Positions 52,172 to 60,732 are shown, counted from the stretch's first letter. The stretch is 64,000 nt of DNA from Marinobacter sp. SS5-14b (GCF_030541005.1 NZ_JASSVM010000006.1:124001-188000); one strand, 5' to 3'. The notes: generated from the letters alone by a model not told the origin. Made by a program: numbers and translations.

Positions 52172-53770
52172 TCAGCCCAGCTGCGTTAATTTCTGCGCCA
52201 GTCTGGTGCTGTTCCTCGCCGCCAATGCGTACACCGACAACTGCGGATTCGCGCCGATGCTGGTGGGGAAGATAGAGGCGTCGTGGATGCTCAGGTTGGC
52301 GATGTGGTGGTGTTCACCGAAGCCATTGACCACGGAGTCTTCCGGGTTGCTGCCCATGCTGCAGCCACCCATCTGGTGGGCGGTGAACAGGCGGGCGCGG
52401 TGGGGTTTCATGGGGAGCTCATTGATGGCGGCTTTGGCCTGGTTCCAGCTGGTGTACCAGTCGGAGTCCAGGTGCACGGCCTGGACCGCTTCGGCGCCGG
52501 CGGCGAACTGGATTTCGGCCATGTTGAGGTAGGCTTCGCGAATGCCGTTCCAGAGATAGTCGGTCATCGGGTAATCGAGCACCGGGCTGCCGTCATCCCT
52601 CAGGCTGACTGTGCCGCCGGGGCTTTCAGGGTGGAAACCGTCCCGGAGCAGGGCGATGACGGACTGCATCCAGGGCAGCTGGCCCAGGTTGTCTCTTTGT
52701 TGCTGGCCGTGGCCGGGTACCACCCCGGCCGCCATGGCTGGGTGCAACGGTGGCACTTCGAGTTTGTAGCCAACCTGGCCGTCGGTGCCGTATTTGAAGT
52801 TGAATTCGTCGGAATAGATGGATTGCGGTGCACCGTAGAATGGATCGACTTTCGCGGGCATGCGGGCCACGGTGGCGTTGACCGGGTGAATGAAGGAGCG
52901 CTTGCCCACTCGCTGATAAGGGTCTGGCAGGTCTGAGCGCAGCAACAGGCCGGGTGAGCCGATGGCACTGGCGGCGACCACGAAGTGGCTGGCTTTCAGG
53001 GTGACGGTAACACCGGAGGGCGTAACGCCATCCGGGCCCATGGCACTGGCTAGCAGGTGGTCAATGCGGTCCTGGTTCATCACCAGCCGGTCGGCCCGCA
53101 GGCCGTGGAACATTTGTGCCTTGTGGTCCAGCGCGCCGGGGATGGTGGTCAGCAGGGCTCCCTGTTTGGCGTTGGTGGGGCAACTGACGCCGCAGTAGCC
53201 GGAGTTCCAGCAGCCTTTGACGTTTCTCGGGATCACCTGCCAGGAGTAACCCAGGGCATCGCAGCCTTGGCGCAGGATGTCGTTATTCAGGTTCGGATCG
53301 GTTTGCCAGGGCGCCATGGTGTGGCGTTCCTCCCGGCCCTGAAACCAGGGGGCCATGGCGTCGGGTTGCAGGCCGTCTAACCCGAATGTCTGACTCCAGT
53401 AAGTCAGGGTTTCGTCGGGTGTGCGGAAGCTGCTGGTCCAGTTGACTGTCGTGGAACCGCCTACGCAGCGGCCTTGCAGAATGGCAATCGCGCCGTCCGC
53501 TGTGGTTCGGCTCATGCCTTCCTGATAGAGATTGGCGTAAGACGTCAGCTCGTCCATCTTGAAATCTTTCTGATAATACAGCCGGCCTTCTTCTACCAGA
53601 ATAACTGACAGGCCCTGCCTGGCCAGAATCTCTGCGGTAGTTCCACCACCGGCACCGGTGCCAATCACCACCACATCGGCTTCTACGGTCTTGTTTGCGA
53701 CCAGTTTGCTGGCATCGGTGACATTCCAGCCGGAAGCCAGGCCCCGGGCGATAGGATCATTCATGGACAT
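52172..53770 (-). CDS. GMC-family alcohol dehydrogenase
   Basis: 532 residues of the glucose-methanol-choline oxidoreductase family: FAD-binding VVIGTGAGGGTTAEIL (about 32) and the C-terminal AHQMGGCSMG plus NPQLSVYALAAR segments that carry the active-site residues. With the Tat-exported partner and an aldehyde dehydrogenase next to it, it likely oxidises alcohols (perhaps long-chain) to aldehydes. The ATG at 53770 follows GGAGAGCAGT. The electron acceptor is not shown. Confidence 0.85.
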   Translation of the reverse strand: MSMNDPIARGLASGWNVTDASKLVANKTVEADVVVIGTGAGGGTTAEILARQGLSVILVEEGRLYYQKDFKMDELTSYANLYQEGMSRTTADGAIAILQGRCVGGSTTVNWTSSFRTPDETLTYWSQTFGLDGLQPDAMAPWFQGREERHTMAPWQTDPNLNNDILRQGCDALGYSWQVIPRNVKGCWNSGYCGVSCPTNAKQGALLTTIPGALDHKAQMFHGLRADRLVMNQDRIDHLLASAMGPDGVTPSGVTVTLKASHFVVAASAIGSPGLLLRSDLPDPYQRVGKRSFIHPVNATVARMPAKVDPFYGAPQSIYSDEFNFKYGTDGQVGYKLEVPPLHPAMAAGVVPGHGQQQRDNLGQLPWMQSVIALLRDGFHPESPGGTVSLRDDGSPVLDYPMTDYLWNGIREAYLNMAEIQFAAGAEAVQAVHLDSDWYTSWNQAKAAINELPMKPHRARLFTAHQMGGCSMGSNPEDSVVNGFGEHHHIANLSIHDASIFPTSIGANPQLSVYALAARNSTRLAQKLTQLG

Positions 53771-53795
53771 ACTGCTCTCCGTTATCCGGGTGTCG

Positions 53796-54434
53796 TCAAA
53801 CGTTGTGGAATTGCGGCAGGGAATCAACCATCCAGGCGGGTGGCCCGGGGTAACCGGACAGGTGCCAGTGGTTTTCGTAACCATAGAAGGCCACGTTACT
53901 GATCTTGCTCAGCGCAATGTAGCCGTTGTTCAGCAAGCCAATGCGACTGCTGCGCCAGCGATTCAGAAAGGCATCGGCCTCCCGGGTACTGACGGATGGC
54001 CAGTCTGACCACACCCGGGCCAGCGTCACGCGGGTAGGTGCAAAGTTCAGCAGATCGAACAGCTTGCGCAATTCTTTTTGATTTGGCGGGCCAAACTTTG
54101 CAATGCCCTGATCAATCCGCTCAATGGTGGCGGCAATGGCAAACTGGCGCTGATTCGGTTCTTCCGGCAAGGCGCCGGCAAACATCGCTGGCAGCAGGGC
54201 CTCGAACAGTGCAATGTCGTCCTTGCTCAGGAACTGGAACTGGTAGCTGGCGTTCATCCGGGAACCAACCGCGCTGATACGGCCGGCCGGGGCGGTGGCA
54301 CAACCGGACAGACCGGCGGTCACGCTCACGGTGCTCAGAAACAGGGCGCCGCCGAGGCTGGTTTTCAGGAAGCTGCGCCGGCTGGTGTCAGCGAGCTGGC
54401 CTTTGGGGTGTTCGTGAGACTGAGGTGTTTTCAT
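53796..54434 (-). CDS. Tat-exported lipoprotein subunit of the GMC dehydrogenase
   Basis: 212 residues. A Tat signal (TSRRSFLKTSLGG) is followed by a hydrophobic stretch and a lipobox-like LSGC, so it is probably a lipid-anchored protein outside the inner membrane. The rest resembles gluconate 2-dehydrogenase subunit 3 type proteins that pair with GMC enzymes. It lies 25 bp upstream of the GMC gene, and hairpin copy 4 lies between it and the aldehyde dehydrogenase gene. Co-export of the signal-less GMC protein on this subunit is a plausible inference. Confidence 0.8.
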   Translation of the reverse strand: MKTPQSHEHPKGQLADTSRRSFLKTSLGGALFLSTVSVTAGLSGCATAPAGRISAVGSRMNASYQFQFLSKDDIALFEALLPAMFAGALPEEPNQRQFAIAATIERIDQGIAKFGPPNQKELRKLFDLLNFAPTRVTLARVWSDWPSVSTREADAFLNRWRSSRIGLLNNGYIALSKISNVAFYGYENHWHLSGYPGPPAWMVDSLPQFHNV

Positions 54435-54477
54435 GGCAGTTTCTTGTAGTTTTAATGGCGAATAGCGCAATGCATGG

Positions 54478-54587
54478 GGCCAGGGTGCGGCACGTCTTTC
54501 CAGGACTGTGCAAAACAGGGATGTTTTGCTCAAGCCCACATGGACGTGTTCACGGCGTGTCCTGGAAAGACGTGCCGTACCCTGGCC
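54478..54587 (-). repeat. variable-arm hairpin element, copy 4 (reverse orientation)
   Basis: A 29-bp inverted repeat with one mismatch that still allows a G-U pair (54478-54506 and 54559-54587) around a 52-nt loop. Read on the minus strand, the loop starts ACGCCGTGAACACGTCC, matching the start of copies 1 and 2, and has an inner perfect 8-bp stem GCAAAACA / TGTTTTGC around TCCC. Both the outer and inner stems therefore differ from the other copies in sequence but keep pairing. Confidence 0.85.
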
Positions 54588-54607
54588 TTGCACCCAATCT
54601 GCAGGCC

Positions 54608-56053
54608 TTAGCGAATAAACAACTTATAGACCATACGGTGAGCCGCTGTACCGTGAGGCGCATACACGAACTTGCCGCTGTTGAACTTCTGCTTGGTAAA
54701 GATCGCCCGGTGATGGGAGAAGGTCAGGAAACCTTCCTTGCCATGGTAATGGCCCATACCCGAATCGCCGATGCCGCCGAATGGCAAGTCATCCTGCGCC
54801 ACGTGCATCAACGCGTCATTAATGCACATGCCGCCGGAGTGGGTCTGATCCACAACATGTTGTTGCTGGCCCTTGTCATAGCCGAAGAAGTAGAGGGCCA
54901 GCGGGCGTGGCCGCTCATTGATGTAGTGAATGGCATCGTCGAGGCTGGCGTAGCTGACAATCGGAAGGATCGGACCGAAAATTTCGTCCTGCATCACCTT
55001 CATGTCCGGCGTGGTCTTCAGCACCAGAGTGAGCGGAATCTTGCGGGTGCCGTCTTTCATGTTTTCATTGGCAGGATTGATCTCAACCACTTCCGCACCT
55101 TTGGCCCGGGCGTCTTCAAGGTAACTTTGCAGCCGGTCATACTGGCGCTCATTGATGATGGCAGTGTAATCATCATTGTCCCGCAGGCTAGGGTACATCT
55201 CGGCAAATCGGGCCCGGAATTCGTCGACAAAAGCCTGAACCCTGTCAGCGGGGCAGAGCACGTAGTCGGGCGCCACGCAGGTCTGCCCTGCGTTAAAGGC
55301 CTTGCCGAAGGCAATGCGCTGGGCTGCGTCTTCCATCGGGACATCCGGTGACACGATGGCCGGGGATTTTCCGCCCAGCTCCAGGGTAACCGGCGTCAGG
55401 TTCTCGGCCGCTGCCCGCATCACCAGTTTGCCCACGGATGTCGAGCCGGTGAACAGCAGGTGATCGAAGGGCCGCTGAGAAAAATCAGCTGCAACATCGG
55501 CTTCACCGGTGATCACCGAAACCAGATCCTCCGGGAACATCGATTCGATGATTTCCTTGAACAGAGCCGATGTGTGGGGCGTGAACTCCGACATTTTGAT
55601 CATGGTGCGGTTGCCGGCCGCCAGCGATGCGACCAATGGGCCTACCGCAAGGTACAGCGGATAGTTCCAGGGCACGATCACACCCACCACACCCTTGGGC
55701 TGATAGTGCACCTTGTTGCTGGCGGGCTGGAACAGCACCGATACATGGCGCCTGGATGGCTTCATCCAGTCACTCAGGCTTTTCATTGTGTAATTGATGC
55801 CCTGGATAGAAGGCATCACTTCGGCGATCAGTGATTCGTCTTTTGAGCGGCAGCTGAAGTCCCGGTCGATGGCTTCCAGCAGTCGGTCCTGGTGCGTCAG
55901 CAGGGCGCGCTTCAGGCGTTTCAGATTCTCTTTACGCTCAGTCAGTGAAGGCATCGGGTTGTTTCGGAAGGCCTTTTTCTGATCCTCAAACACCCGATGA
56001 GTGTGTTGAATCTGCTTTTTGCTCTCGGTGAGCTGGACGACAGTTGCTACCAT
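54608..56053 (-). CDS. aldehyde dehydrogenase, coniferyl-aldehyde/CalB type
   Basis: 481 residues of the ALDH superfamily with catalytic Glu in TLELGGKSP (about 220) and Cys in NAGQTCVAPDY (about 255). The short N-terminus and C-terminal hydrophobic tail fit the class 3/coniferyl-type group that takes bulky or long aldehydes. Together with the GMC gene it forms an alcohol-to-acid route. The ATG at 56053 has GGGAG upstream. Its promoter carries a TetR-type palindrome, and the TetR gene is divergent. Confidence 0.9.
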   Translation of the reverse strand: MVATVVQLTESKKQIQHTHRVFEDQKKAFRNNPMPSLTERKENLKRLKRALLTHQDRLLEAIDRDFSCRSKDESLIAEVMPSIQGINYTMKSLSDWMKPSRRHVSVLFQPASNKVHYQPKGVVGVIVPWNYPLYLAVGPLVASLAAGNRTMIKMSEFTPHTSALFKEIIESMFPEDLVSVITGEADVAADFSQRPFDHLLFTGSTSVGKLVMRAAAENLTPVTLELGGKSPAIVSPDVPMEDAAQRIAFGKAFNAGQTCVAPDYVLCPADRVQAFVDEFRARFAEMYPSLRDNDDYTAIINERQYDRLQSYLEDARAKGAEVVEINPANENMKDGTRKIPLTLVLKTTPDMKVMQDEIFGPILPIVSYASLDDAIHYINERPRPLALYFFGYDKGQQQHVVDQTHSGGMCINDALMHVAQDDLPFGGIGDSGMGHYHGKEGFLTFSHHRAIFTKQKFNSGKFVYAPHGTAAHRMVYKLFIR

Positions 56054-56140
56054 GTTTCGTTCTCCCTCGGCTGCTCGGGTGGGTCGTCGGCAGTCGGTCA
56101 TTGTTAGTGGCGAAATTCTGGACGATTTGCGCTTGGGGGT

Positions 56141-56170
56141 ATTATTAGAGTATATACTCTAGGCAGTCAA
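56141..56170 (-). promoter_or_regulatory. aldehyde dehydrogenase promoter with TetR operator
   Basis: On the minus strand -35 TTGACT (56170-56165) and -10 AATAAT (56146-56141) are 18 bp apart. A perfect 16-bp palindrome TAGAGTATATACTCTA (56146-56161) fills the spacer. It lies between the divergent ALDH and TetR genes and is the likely operator controlling both. Confidence 0.65.
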
Positions 56171-56232
56171 GGAATGCCGGATGGCCCATCAGGCCATCCA
56201 TCAAGCTGATAACAACAAACCGCGGCGTGAGC

Positions 56233-56901
56233 ATGAAAACCAGAGACAAAATTCTGTTATCGAGCCTTGAGCTTTTTAATGAGCGGGGTGAGCGCAATAT
56301 CACAACCAATCATATTGCCGCGCACCTGGCCATATCGCCGGGCAATCTGTATTACCACTTCCGGAACAAGTCGGACATCATTTATGAAATCTTCCAGGAA
56401 TATGAAAAGCTGGTGGACTATTACCTGGACATTCCGGAAGACCGCCCAATCACACTGGAGGACATGACCTTCTATCTGGAATCCGTGTTCGACGGGTTGT
56501 GGAGCTACCGGTTTTTTCATCGGGATCTCGAGTACTTGCTGGACAGCGATCCGCGGTTGCGGCGTGACTACCGGGACTTTACCAACCGGTGTCTGGCGGC
56601 CATCAGCCGGATCTTTGGCAAGCTCGCCGAGGCAGGGATTATTCAGTCGCAACTGGAAGAGCTGCGCTCGGCAATGTCGCTGAACGTCTGGTTGGTGATC
56701 ACCAACTGGATGGCATTTCTGAAAACGGCTCACGCCAGTGAAGGGCCTGGGAGCCTGAGCCTGACCGAACTCAAGCAGGGAATCTATCAGGTGCTGACGC
56801 TTGAGCTTCCCTATCTGACGGCGGAGTATCGCGAACGGGTGCTGGTGCTGAGGGAAAAGTACCGACCAACCTTGCCGGATGCTCAGGGAGAGGCCGTTTA
56901 G
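56233..56901 (+). CDS. TetR-family regulator of the GMC/ALDH cluster
   Basis: 222 residues: N-terminal helix-turn-helix (HLAISPGNLYYHFRNKSDI, about 28-46) and a large C-terminal ligand-binding domain. It is divergent from the aldehyde dehydrogenase gene, with a perfect palindrome between them, so local control of alcohol/aldehyde oxidation is the natural inference. The ATG at 56233 is used; a GTG two codons earlier is possible. No strong ribosome site. Confidence 0.87.
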   Translation: MKTRDKILLSSLELFNERGERNITTNHIAAHLAISPGNLYYHFRNKSDIIYEIFQEYEKLVDYYLDIPEDRPITLEDMTFYLESVFDGLWSYRFFHRDLEYLLDSDPRLRRDYRDFTNRCLAAISRIFGKLAEAGIIQSQLEELRSAMSLNVWLVITNWMAFLKTAHASEGPGSLSLTELKQGIYQVLTLELPYLTAEYRERVLVLREKYRPTLPDAQGEAV

Positions 56902-56932
56902 TGGGTGCTCGATCTGGTTTTGAACAAAAAAT

Positions 56933-56958
56933 GAACTTTCTGGAAATGTGCGGTCAAA
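56933..56958 (+). promoter_or_regulatory. sigma-E/AlgU-like promoter of the small RNA candidate
   Basis: GAACTT (56933-56938) and TCAAA (56954-56958) resemble the -35 (GAACTT) and -10 (TCTRA/TCAAA) of RpoE/AlgU promoters, but the spacer is 15 bp, one less than usual. Confidence 0.5.
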
Positions 56959-56963
56959 GTTAA

Positions 56964-57091
56964 TGACGCTGGAAACCGGACATCCCGCGTCTCCTGAGTG
57001 AGTTCTCAGGTTGGCCTCTTTATTTCGGAGGCCATAGCACGTCGCAAACCCTGACGTTTCACCGGCCTGTCTCTGGCAGGCCGGTTTTTTT
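56964..57091 (+). ncRNA. candidate small RNA in the Spot 42/ErsA position next to engB
   Basis: About 128 nt between the TetR gene and convergent engB, ending in a strong terminator. It can fold into GACGC / GCGTC (56965-56991) with a 17-nt loop holding CATCCC, then CCTGAG / CTCAGG (56993-57010), GGCCTC / GAGGCC (57013-57033), and the terminator stem. The site and orientation beside engB match spf in E. coli and ersA in Pseudomonas, and ErsA is AlgU-dependent and 132 nt long. The upstream promoter is AlgU-like. No sequence alignment to ErsA was possible here. Confidence 0.6.
57061..57091 (+). terminator. rho-independent terminator of the small RNA candidate
   Basis: A 9-bp perfect stem ACCGGCCTG / CAGGCCGGT, 7-nt loop, then TTTTTTT. 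It has a T run only on the + strand, so it serves a + strand transcript, not engB. Confidence 0.9.
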
Positions 57092-57095
57092 GCGC

Positions 57096-57734
57096 TCAGT
57101 CTTCAGCAAACTCCGAGTCTTCCAACCAGTCGGTCAGTGTATTCCGGCACTCGTCCAGGCCCAGCTTTGATGTGGCTGAAAACATGATCAGGTGTTCCAC
57201 GCACTCGTATTTCTTCAGCTTGCCGGCAATGCCGAGCATGGCGGTTTTGGCCTGGCCGAATTTGAGTTTGTCGGCTTTCGTGGCAAGGATCATCAGTGGC
57301 AACTTGTTATGTTCGCACCAATCAACCATCATCTGGTCAAAGTCTGTGAGCGGGTGGCGAATGTCCATCACCAGAACCAGGCCGCGCAGGCAGCGGCGGT
57401 CGTTCAGGTAGTGGCCCAGGTGTTTTTGCCAGTCATCTTTCATGTCCCGGGAAACTTTGGCATAACCGTACCCGGGAAGATCCACCAGCCGCCGGTTTTC
57501 TTTGTTCAGGCTGAAAAAATTGATCAGCCGGGTGCGCCCGGGCGTTTTACTGGTGCGGGCCAGTTTGCCGTTGACGGTAATGGCGTTGAGAGCACTGGAT
57601 TTGCCGGCGTTAGAGCGGCCTGCGAAGGCAACCTCGGCACCGAAATCGGGGGGGCACTCGTCCAGACGTGAGGCGCTGATCAGAAATCGGGCGCTGTTGA
57701 AAGAGAGGCTTTTTTGAGTCAGATCAGGGTCCAC
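57096..57734 (-). CDS. engB: ribosome biogenesis GTPase EngB/YihA
   Basis: 212 residues of the TrmE-Era-EngA-YihA-Septin-like GTPase family: G1 GRSNAGKSS (about 40), G2 region PGRTR, G3 DLPGYGYAK (about 88), G4 TKADK (about 150) and G5 SATSK. Needed for 50S subunit assembly. It starts at GTG (57734) with AAAGGA rather far upstream. It is divergent from the cytochrome c4 gene. Confidence 0.94.
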   Translation of the reverse strand: MDPDLTQKSLSFNSARFLISASRLDECPPDFGAEVAFAGRSNAGKSSALNAITVNGKLARTSKTPGRTRLINFFSLNKENRRLVDLPGYGYAKVSRDMKDDWQKHLGHYLNDRRCLRGLVLVMDIRHPLTDFDQMMVDWCEHNKLPLMILATKADKLKFGQAKTAMLGIAGKLKKYECVEHLIMFSATSKLGLDECRNTLTDWLEDSEFAED

Positions 57735-57755
57735 GACGGTTGCTGTTCCTTTGGA

Positions 57756-57783
57756 TTTCAGTTATCGACGATTAATGTATAAT
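57756..57783 (+). promoter_or_regulatory. sigma-70 promoter of cytochrome c4
   Basis: A perfect -10 TATAAT (57778-57783) with TTTCAG (57756-57761) 16 bp upstream, in the gap divergent from engB. The leader before the ATG at 57915 is about 125 nt and GC-rich. Confidence 0.6.
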
Positions 57784-57914
57784 GCTACACCAATTTCCGG
57801 CGGGGCGCTGCGCGTTCCGCTGTCAGTCCCGGTTTAGAGCCTGAACCTTCAGGGCCGTCCGGCTGTACAACCAGAATACTTTCAAGATTCTAAGATGAGA
57901 GAAGCGGAGCGAGC

Positions 57915-58523
57915 ATGAAAAGACTGATCGCAGGAGTTGTTCTCGGAGTTGGCCTTACAGCAATGGCTCACGGGGCAGGAGATCCAGCAGCGGGTGAACA
58001 GAACGCGGCAGTATGTGCCGGTTGTCATGGGCAGGGTGGTGGTAAGCCGGTTATGGCGGTTTATCCTAAACTGACGGGTCTGGGTGAAAAATACCTGTTT
58101 AACCAGTTGGTCGACATCAAATCCGGAGATCGTTCAGTGCCGGAAATGACCGGCCTGCTGAGCGCCATGTCCGAGCAGGATATGCGTGATCTGGCCGCTT
58201 ACTACAACAGCCAGGATATGGTCGTTGGCCAGGCTAACCCGGATCTGGTCGAACAGGGCGCAGCCCTGTATCGCGGTGGTAACATGGCGACGGGTGTGCC
58301 TGCTTGTGCCGGCTGTCATAACCCGAAAGGTATCGGTAATGAGCCTGCGGGTTACCCTGCATTGGGCGGTCAGAATGCTGAGTACATTACCAAGCAGCTT
58401 CAGGCTTACCGTGCGGGCGAGCGCGCCACTACGGCCAACGCTGGCATTATGGCTGACGTAGCCTCCAAGTTGACAGACGCTGAAATCGAAGCGGTTGCCA
58501 ATTACGTCTCCGGTTTGAACTGA
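57915..58523 (+). CDS. cytochrome c4 (di-heme)
   Basis: 202 residues. Signal peptide (1-20, cut after AHGA) and two heme-binding CAGCH motifs (about 35-39 and 132-136) in two similar halves with distal Met ligands. It is a periplasmic electron carrier to terminal oxidases. GAAGCGGAGCGAGC lies before the ATG. A strong terminator follows. Confidence 0.95.
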   Translation: MKRLIAGVVLGVGLTAMAHGAGDPAAGEQNAAVCAGCHGQGGGKPVMAVYPKLTGLGEKYLFNQLVDIKSGDRSVPEMTGLLSAMSEQDMRDLAAYYNSQDMVVGQANPDLVEQGAALYRGGNMATGVPACAGCHNPKGIGNEPAGYPALGGQNAEYITKQLQAYRAGERATTANAGIMADVASKLTDAEIEAVANYVSGLN

Positions 58524-58546
58524 TCCGGTCTCGTAGATGCCGATAC

Positions 58547-58577
58547 AAAAACCCCGCTTCGGCGGGGTTTTTGTTTT
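58547..58577 (+). terminator. terminator after cytochrome c4
   Basis: An 11-bp stem AAAAACCCCGC / GCGGGGTTTTT with a TTCG loop and a T-rich tail. Confidence 0.92.
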
Positions 58578-58707
58578 TAAATCAAAATCTTCTTAACCTT
58601 CGGTAATGATTTCCCTGTGCGGGCAGTGGAACTTTCAAGCTGTGCCGGGTCATAATCAACGCTCTTTTGCAGAACGCCAACAATCAATCAATGTTCGGAG
58701 AAATCCC

Positions 58708-59343
58708 ATGTTCAGAACTTTTAGCCTGGTAGCGACGATGGTTGCTTCGCTGGTGCTCAGTGGAATGGCGAATGCGCAGCCCTGGGAAAACGGCGTGCAC
58801 TACCGCACCCTCAGTAACCCGGTAAGCACCTCGTCACAGGAGGGTGTCGAAGTGGCGGAAGTGTTCTGGTACGGGTGCCCTCACTGTTACAACTTCAAAC
58901 CGCTGGCGGAGGCTTGGGAAGAAAGCGCTCCTGAGTATGTTAACTATGTCAGGCTGCCGGCGGTTCTTGGTGAAAGCTGGGCACCCCATGCGATTGCCTA
59001 TTATGCTCTTGAGGCGCTCGGTGACCTGGATAAAGCACACGATGCTCTGTTCGATGCGCTGGCGGGTGAACGTCGCCCTTTGAATTCAGGCGAGGCTCTG
59101 GCGGATTTCGTGGCTGACCATGGTGTGGATTCCGAAGCGTTTATCGATGCTTATAACAGCTTTACCGTTCAGTCCCGTGTCAGGCAGGCCCAGGCCCGGA
59201 TTATGGGTGCGCAAATTACCGGTACGCCAACTATGCTGGTAAATGGTAAGTATGTGGTGAGTGCCAGCATGGCAAATGGCCACGAAAATGTGCTGAAGGT
59301 TGTCGAGCATCTGGTGGAAAAGGAGCGCGCAGCGTCTGAGTGA
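58708..59343 (+). CDS. dsbA: thiol:disulfide interchange protein DsbA
   Basis: 211 residues. Signal peptide (1-23, ANA), a thioredoxin fold with active site CPHC in WYGCPHCYNF (about 57), and the cis-Pro loop in GTPTMLVNGKYV (about 171). It forms disulfide bonds in periplasmic proteins. The ATG at 58708 has GGAG seven bases upstream. It lies after cytochrome c4, a common order in pseudomonads and their relatives. Confidence 0.95.
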   Translation: MFRTFSLVATMVASLVLSGMANAQPWENGVHYRTLSNPVSTSSQEGVEVAEVFWYGCPHCYNFKPLAEAWEESAPEYVNYVRLPAVLGESWAPHAIAYYALEALGDLDKAHDALFDALAGERRPLNSGEALADFVADHGVDSEAFIDAYNSFTVQSRVRQAQARIMGAQITGTPTMLVNGKYVVSASMANGHENVLKVVEHLVEKERAASE

Positions 59344-59383
59344 GGTGCTACTGCTCGAGTGCTGATGGCTTTAAGGGTTAGCC

Positions 59384-60259
59384 TTGGAATCCTGGAATAT
59401 GTATAAACGGATTCGTAGTCAGATTAATGGCATTCTGAAAAATCAGGGTGCTCCGCGAGGCACGTGCTCGGGCAGCGAGCACGTGCCCGACTTCGAGCCC
59501 CATCGCCATATCCGACTGCTGACGTTCAATATTCAGGTGGGTATTAACACCTCTTCGTATCGCCACTATGTAACCCGTAGTTGGCAACACTTTCTCCCGC
59601 ATCGTCATCGCATTGAAAACCTGGATCGCATTGCCACACTGCTGAGCCAGTACGACGTGGTGGCGTTGCAGGAGTGTGACGGTGGCAGTCTGCGCAGTGG
59701 TTATATCAACCAGGTGCAGTATCTGGCGGAAGCGGCCGGGATACCCTATTGGCATCAACAGCTGAACCGTAATATGGGGCCGATCGCCCAGCACAGTAAC
59801 GGGCTGTTGAGTCGCTATCGGCCGCTGGACGTCACCGAACACCGATTGCCGGGCCTGATTCCGGGCCGGGGCGCGATCATTGCGCGCTACGGTGCAGAAG
59901 ACGACCCCCTGGTGCTGGTGCAGATGCATCTGTCGCTCAGCAAGTCAGCCCAGCAGCGGCAGTTGGGCTATATCAGGGACCTGATCGCCGACTACCAGCA
60001 CGTGGTGTTGATGGGCGATATGAATGCCCATGCGGAACAGTTGCTGACCCAGACTCCGCTGAAAGAAACCAACCTGATCCCCTTGCCGGACACCGCGCAC
60101 AGCTTCCCCAGTTGGCGCCCGGAGAAAGCGCTGGACCATATTATGGTGAGCCCGAGCCTGGAAATTCGCCGTTCCGAGGTGGTCAGCTATCCGGTTTCCG
60201 ATCACCTGCCGATTGCGATGGATATTGCGCTTCCGAAGGGGTATCTGGAGACTTTCTGA
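59384..60259 (+). CDS. endonuclease/exonuclease/phosphatase (EEP) family protein
   Basis: 291 residues. The EEP fold begins near residue 45 with LTFNIQVG, then VVALQECDG, SNGLLSRY, MHLSLS, LMGDMNAH, LDHIMVS and SDHLPI, so all metal and catalytic residues of the family are present. The substrate (DNA, lipid or phosphate ester) is unknown. TTG at 59384 has AAGGG six bases upstream and is preferred; ATG at 59399 is the alternative. A GC-rich palindrome lies in its N-terminal coding part (59459-59487). Confidence 0.83.
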   Translation: MESWNMYKRIRSQINGILKNQGAPRGTCSGSEHVPDFEPHRHIRLLTFNIQVGINTSSYRHYVTRSWQHFLPHRHRIENLDRIATLLSQYDVVALQECDGGSLRSGYINQVQYLAEAAGIPYWHQQLNRNMGPIAQHSNGLLSRYRPLDVTEHRLPGLIPGRGAIIARYGAEDDPLVLVQMHLSLSKSAQQRQLGYIRDLIADYQHVVLMGDMNAHAEQLLTQTPLKETNLIPLPDTAHSFPSWRPEKALDHIMVSPSLEIRRSEVVSYPVSDHLPIAMDIALPKGYLETF

Positions 60260-60282
60260 ATTTCTGTGCTGTTTCAGGCAAT

Positions 60283-60312
60283 AAAAAACCCGGCGCAATG
60301 GCCGGGTTTTTT
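60283..60312. terminator. bidirectional terminator
   Basis: A 12-bp stem AAAAAACCCGGC / GCCGGGTTTTTT with a 6-nt loop, serving the EEP gene on the + strand and rpmG on the minus strand. Confidence 0.93.
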
Positions 60313-60328
60313 GTGGAGGCAGGATCAA

Positions 60329-60484
60329 TTACTTGATCTTGGCTTCCTTGTACGCAACGTGCTTGCGGACAACCGGATCGTACTTTTTGATCTCGATTTT
60401 TTCCGGGGTGTTACGCTTGTTCTTGTTGGTCGTGTAGAAGTGACCAGTGCCTGCTGATGAAACCAGCTTGATTTTTTCGCGCAT
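60329..60484 (-). CDS. rpmG: 50S ribosomal protein L33
   Basis: 51 residues ([19 protein letters not shown]..., ending EAKIK), the short zinc-free form of L33: no CxxC pairs. It lies 11 bp behind rpmB in the usual rpmB-rpmG operon. AAGGAG precedes the ATG. Confidence 0.97.
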   Translation of the reverse strand: MREKIKLVSSAGTGHFYTTNKNKRNTPEKIEIKKYDPVVRKHVAYKEAKIK

Positions 60485-60495
60485 GATGCAGCTCC

Positions 60496-60732
60496 TTAAA
60501 ATTTCTCGCCGCGGGCACGAAGATCGGCCAGTACAGCGTCAATACCTTTTTTGTCGATGATGCGCATGCCCTTGGTGGATACGCGCAGCTTCACGAAACG
60601 CTTCTCGGTTTCAACCCAGAAACGGTGGTTCTGCAGATTCGGCAGAAAACGACGACGAGTGTGATTCATCGCGTGGGATACGTTGTTACCGGTAACCGGA
60701 CGCTTTCCGGTAACCTGACAAACTCTGGACAT
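60496..60732 (-). CDS. rpmB: 50S ribosomal protein L28
   Basis: 78 residues starting [12 protein letters not shown] with the L28 core [18 protein letters not shown]. The ATG at 60732 is preferred to upstream in-frame codons as it gives the exact family start. First gene of the rpmB-rpmG operon. Confidence 0.97.
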   Translation of the reverse strand: MSRVCQVTGKRPVTGNNVSHAMNHTRRRFLPNLQNHRFWVETEKRFVKLRVSTKGMRIIDKKGIDAVLADLRARGEKF

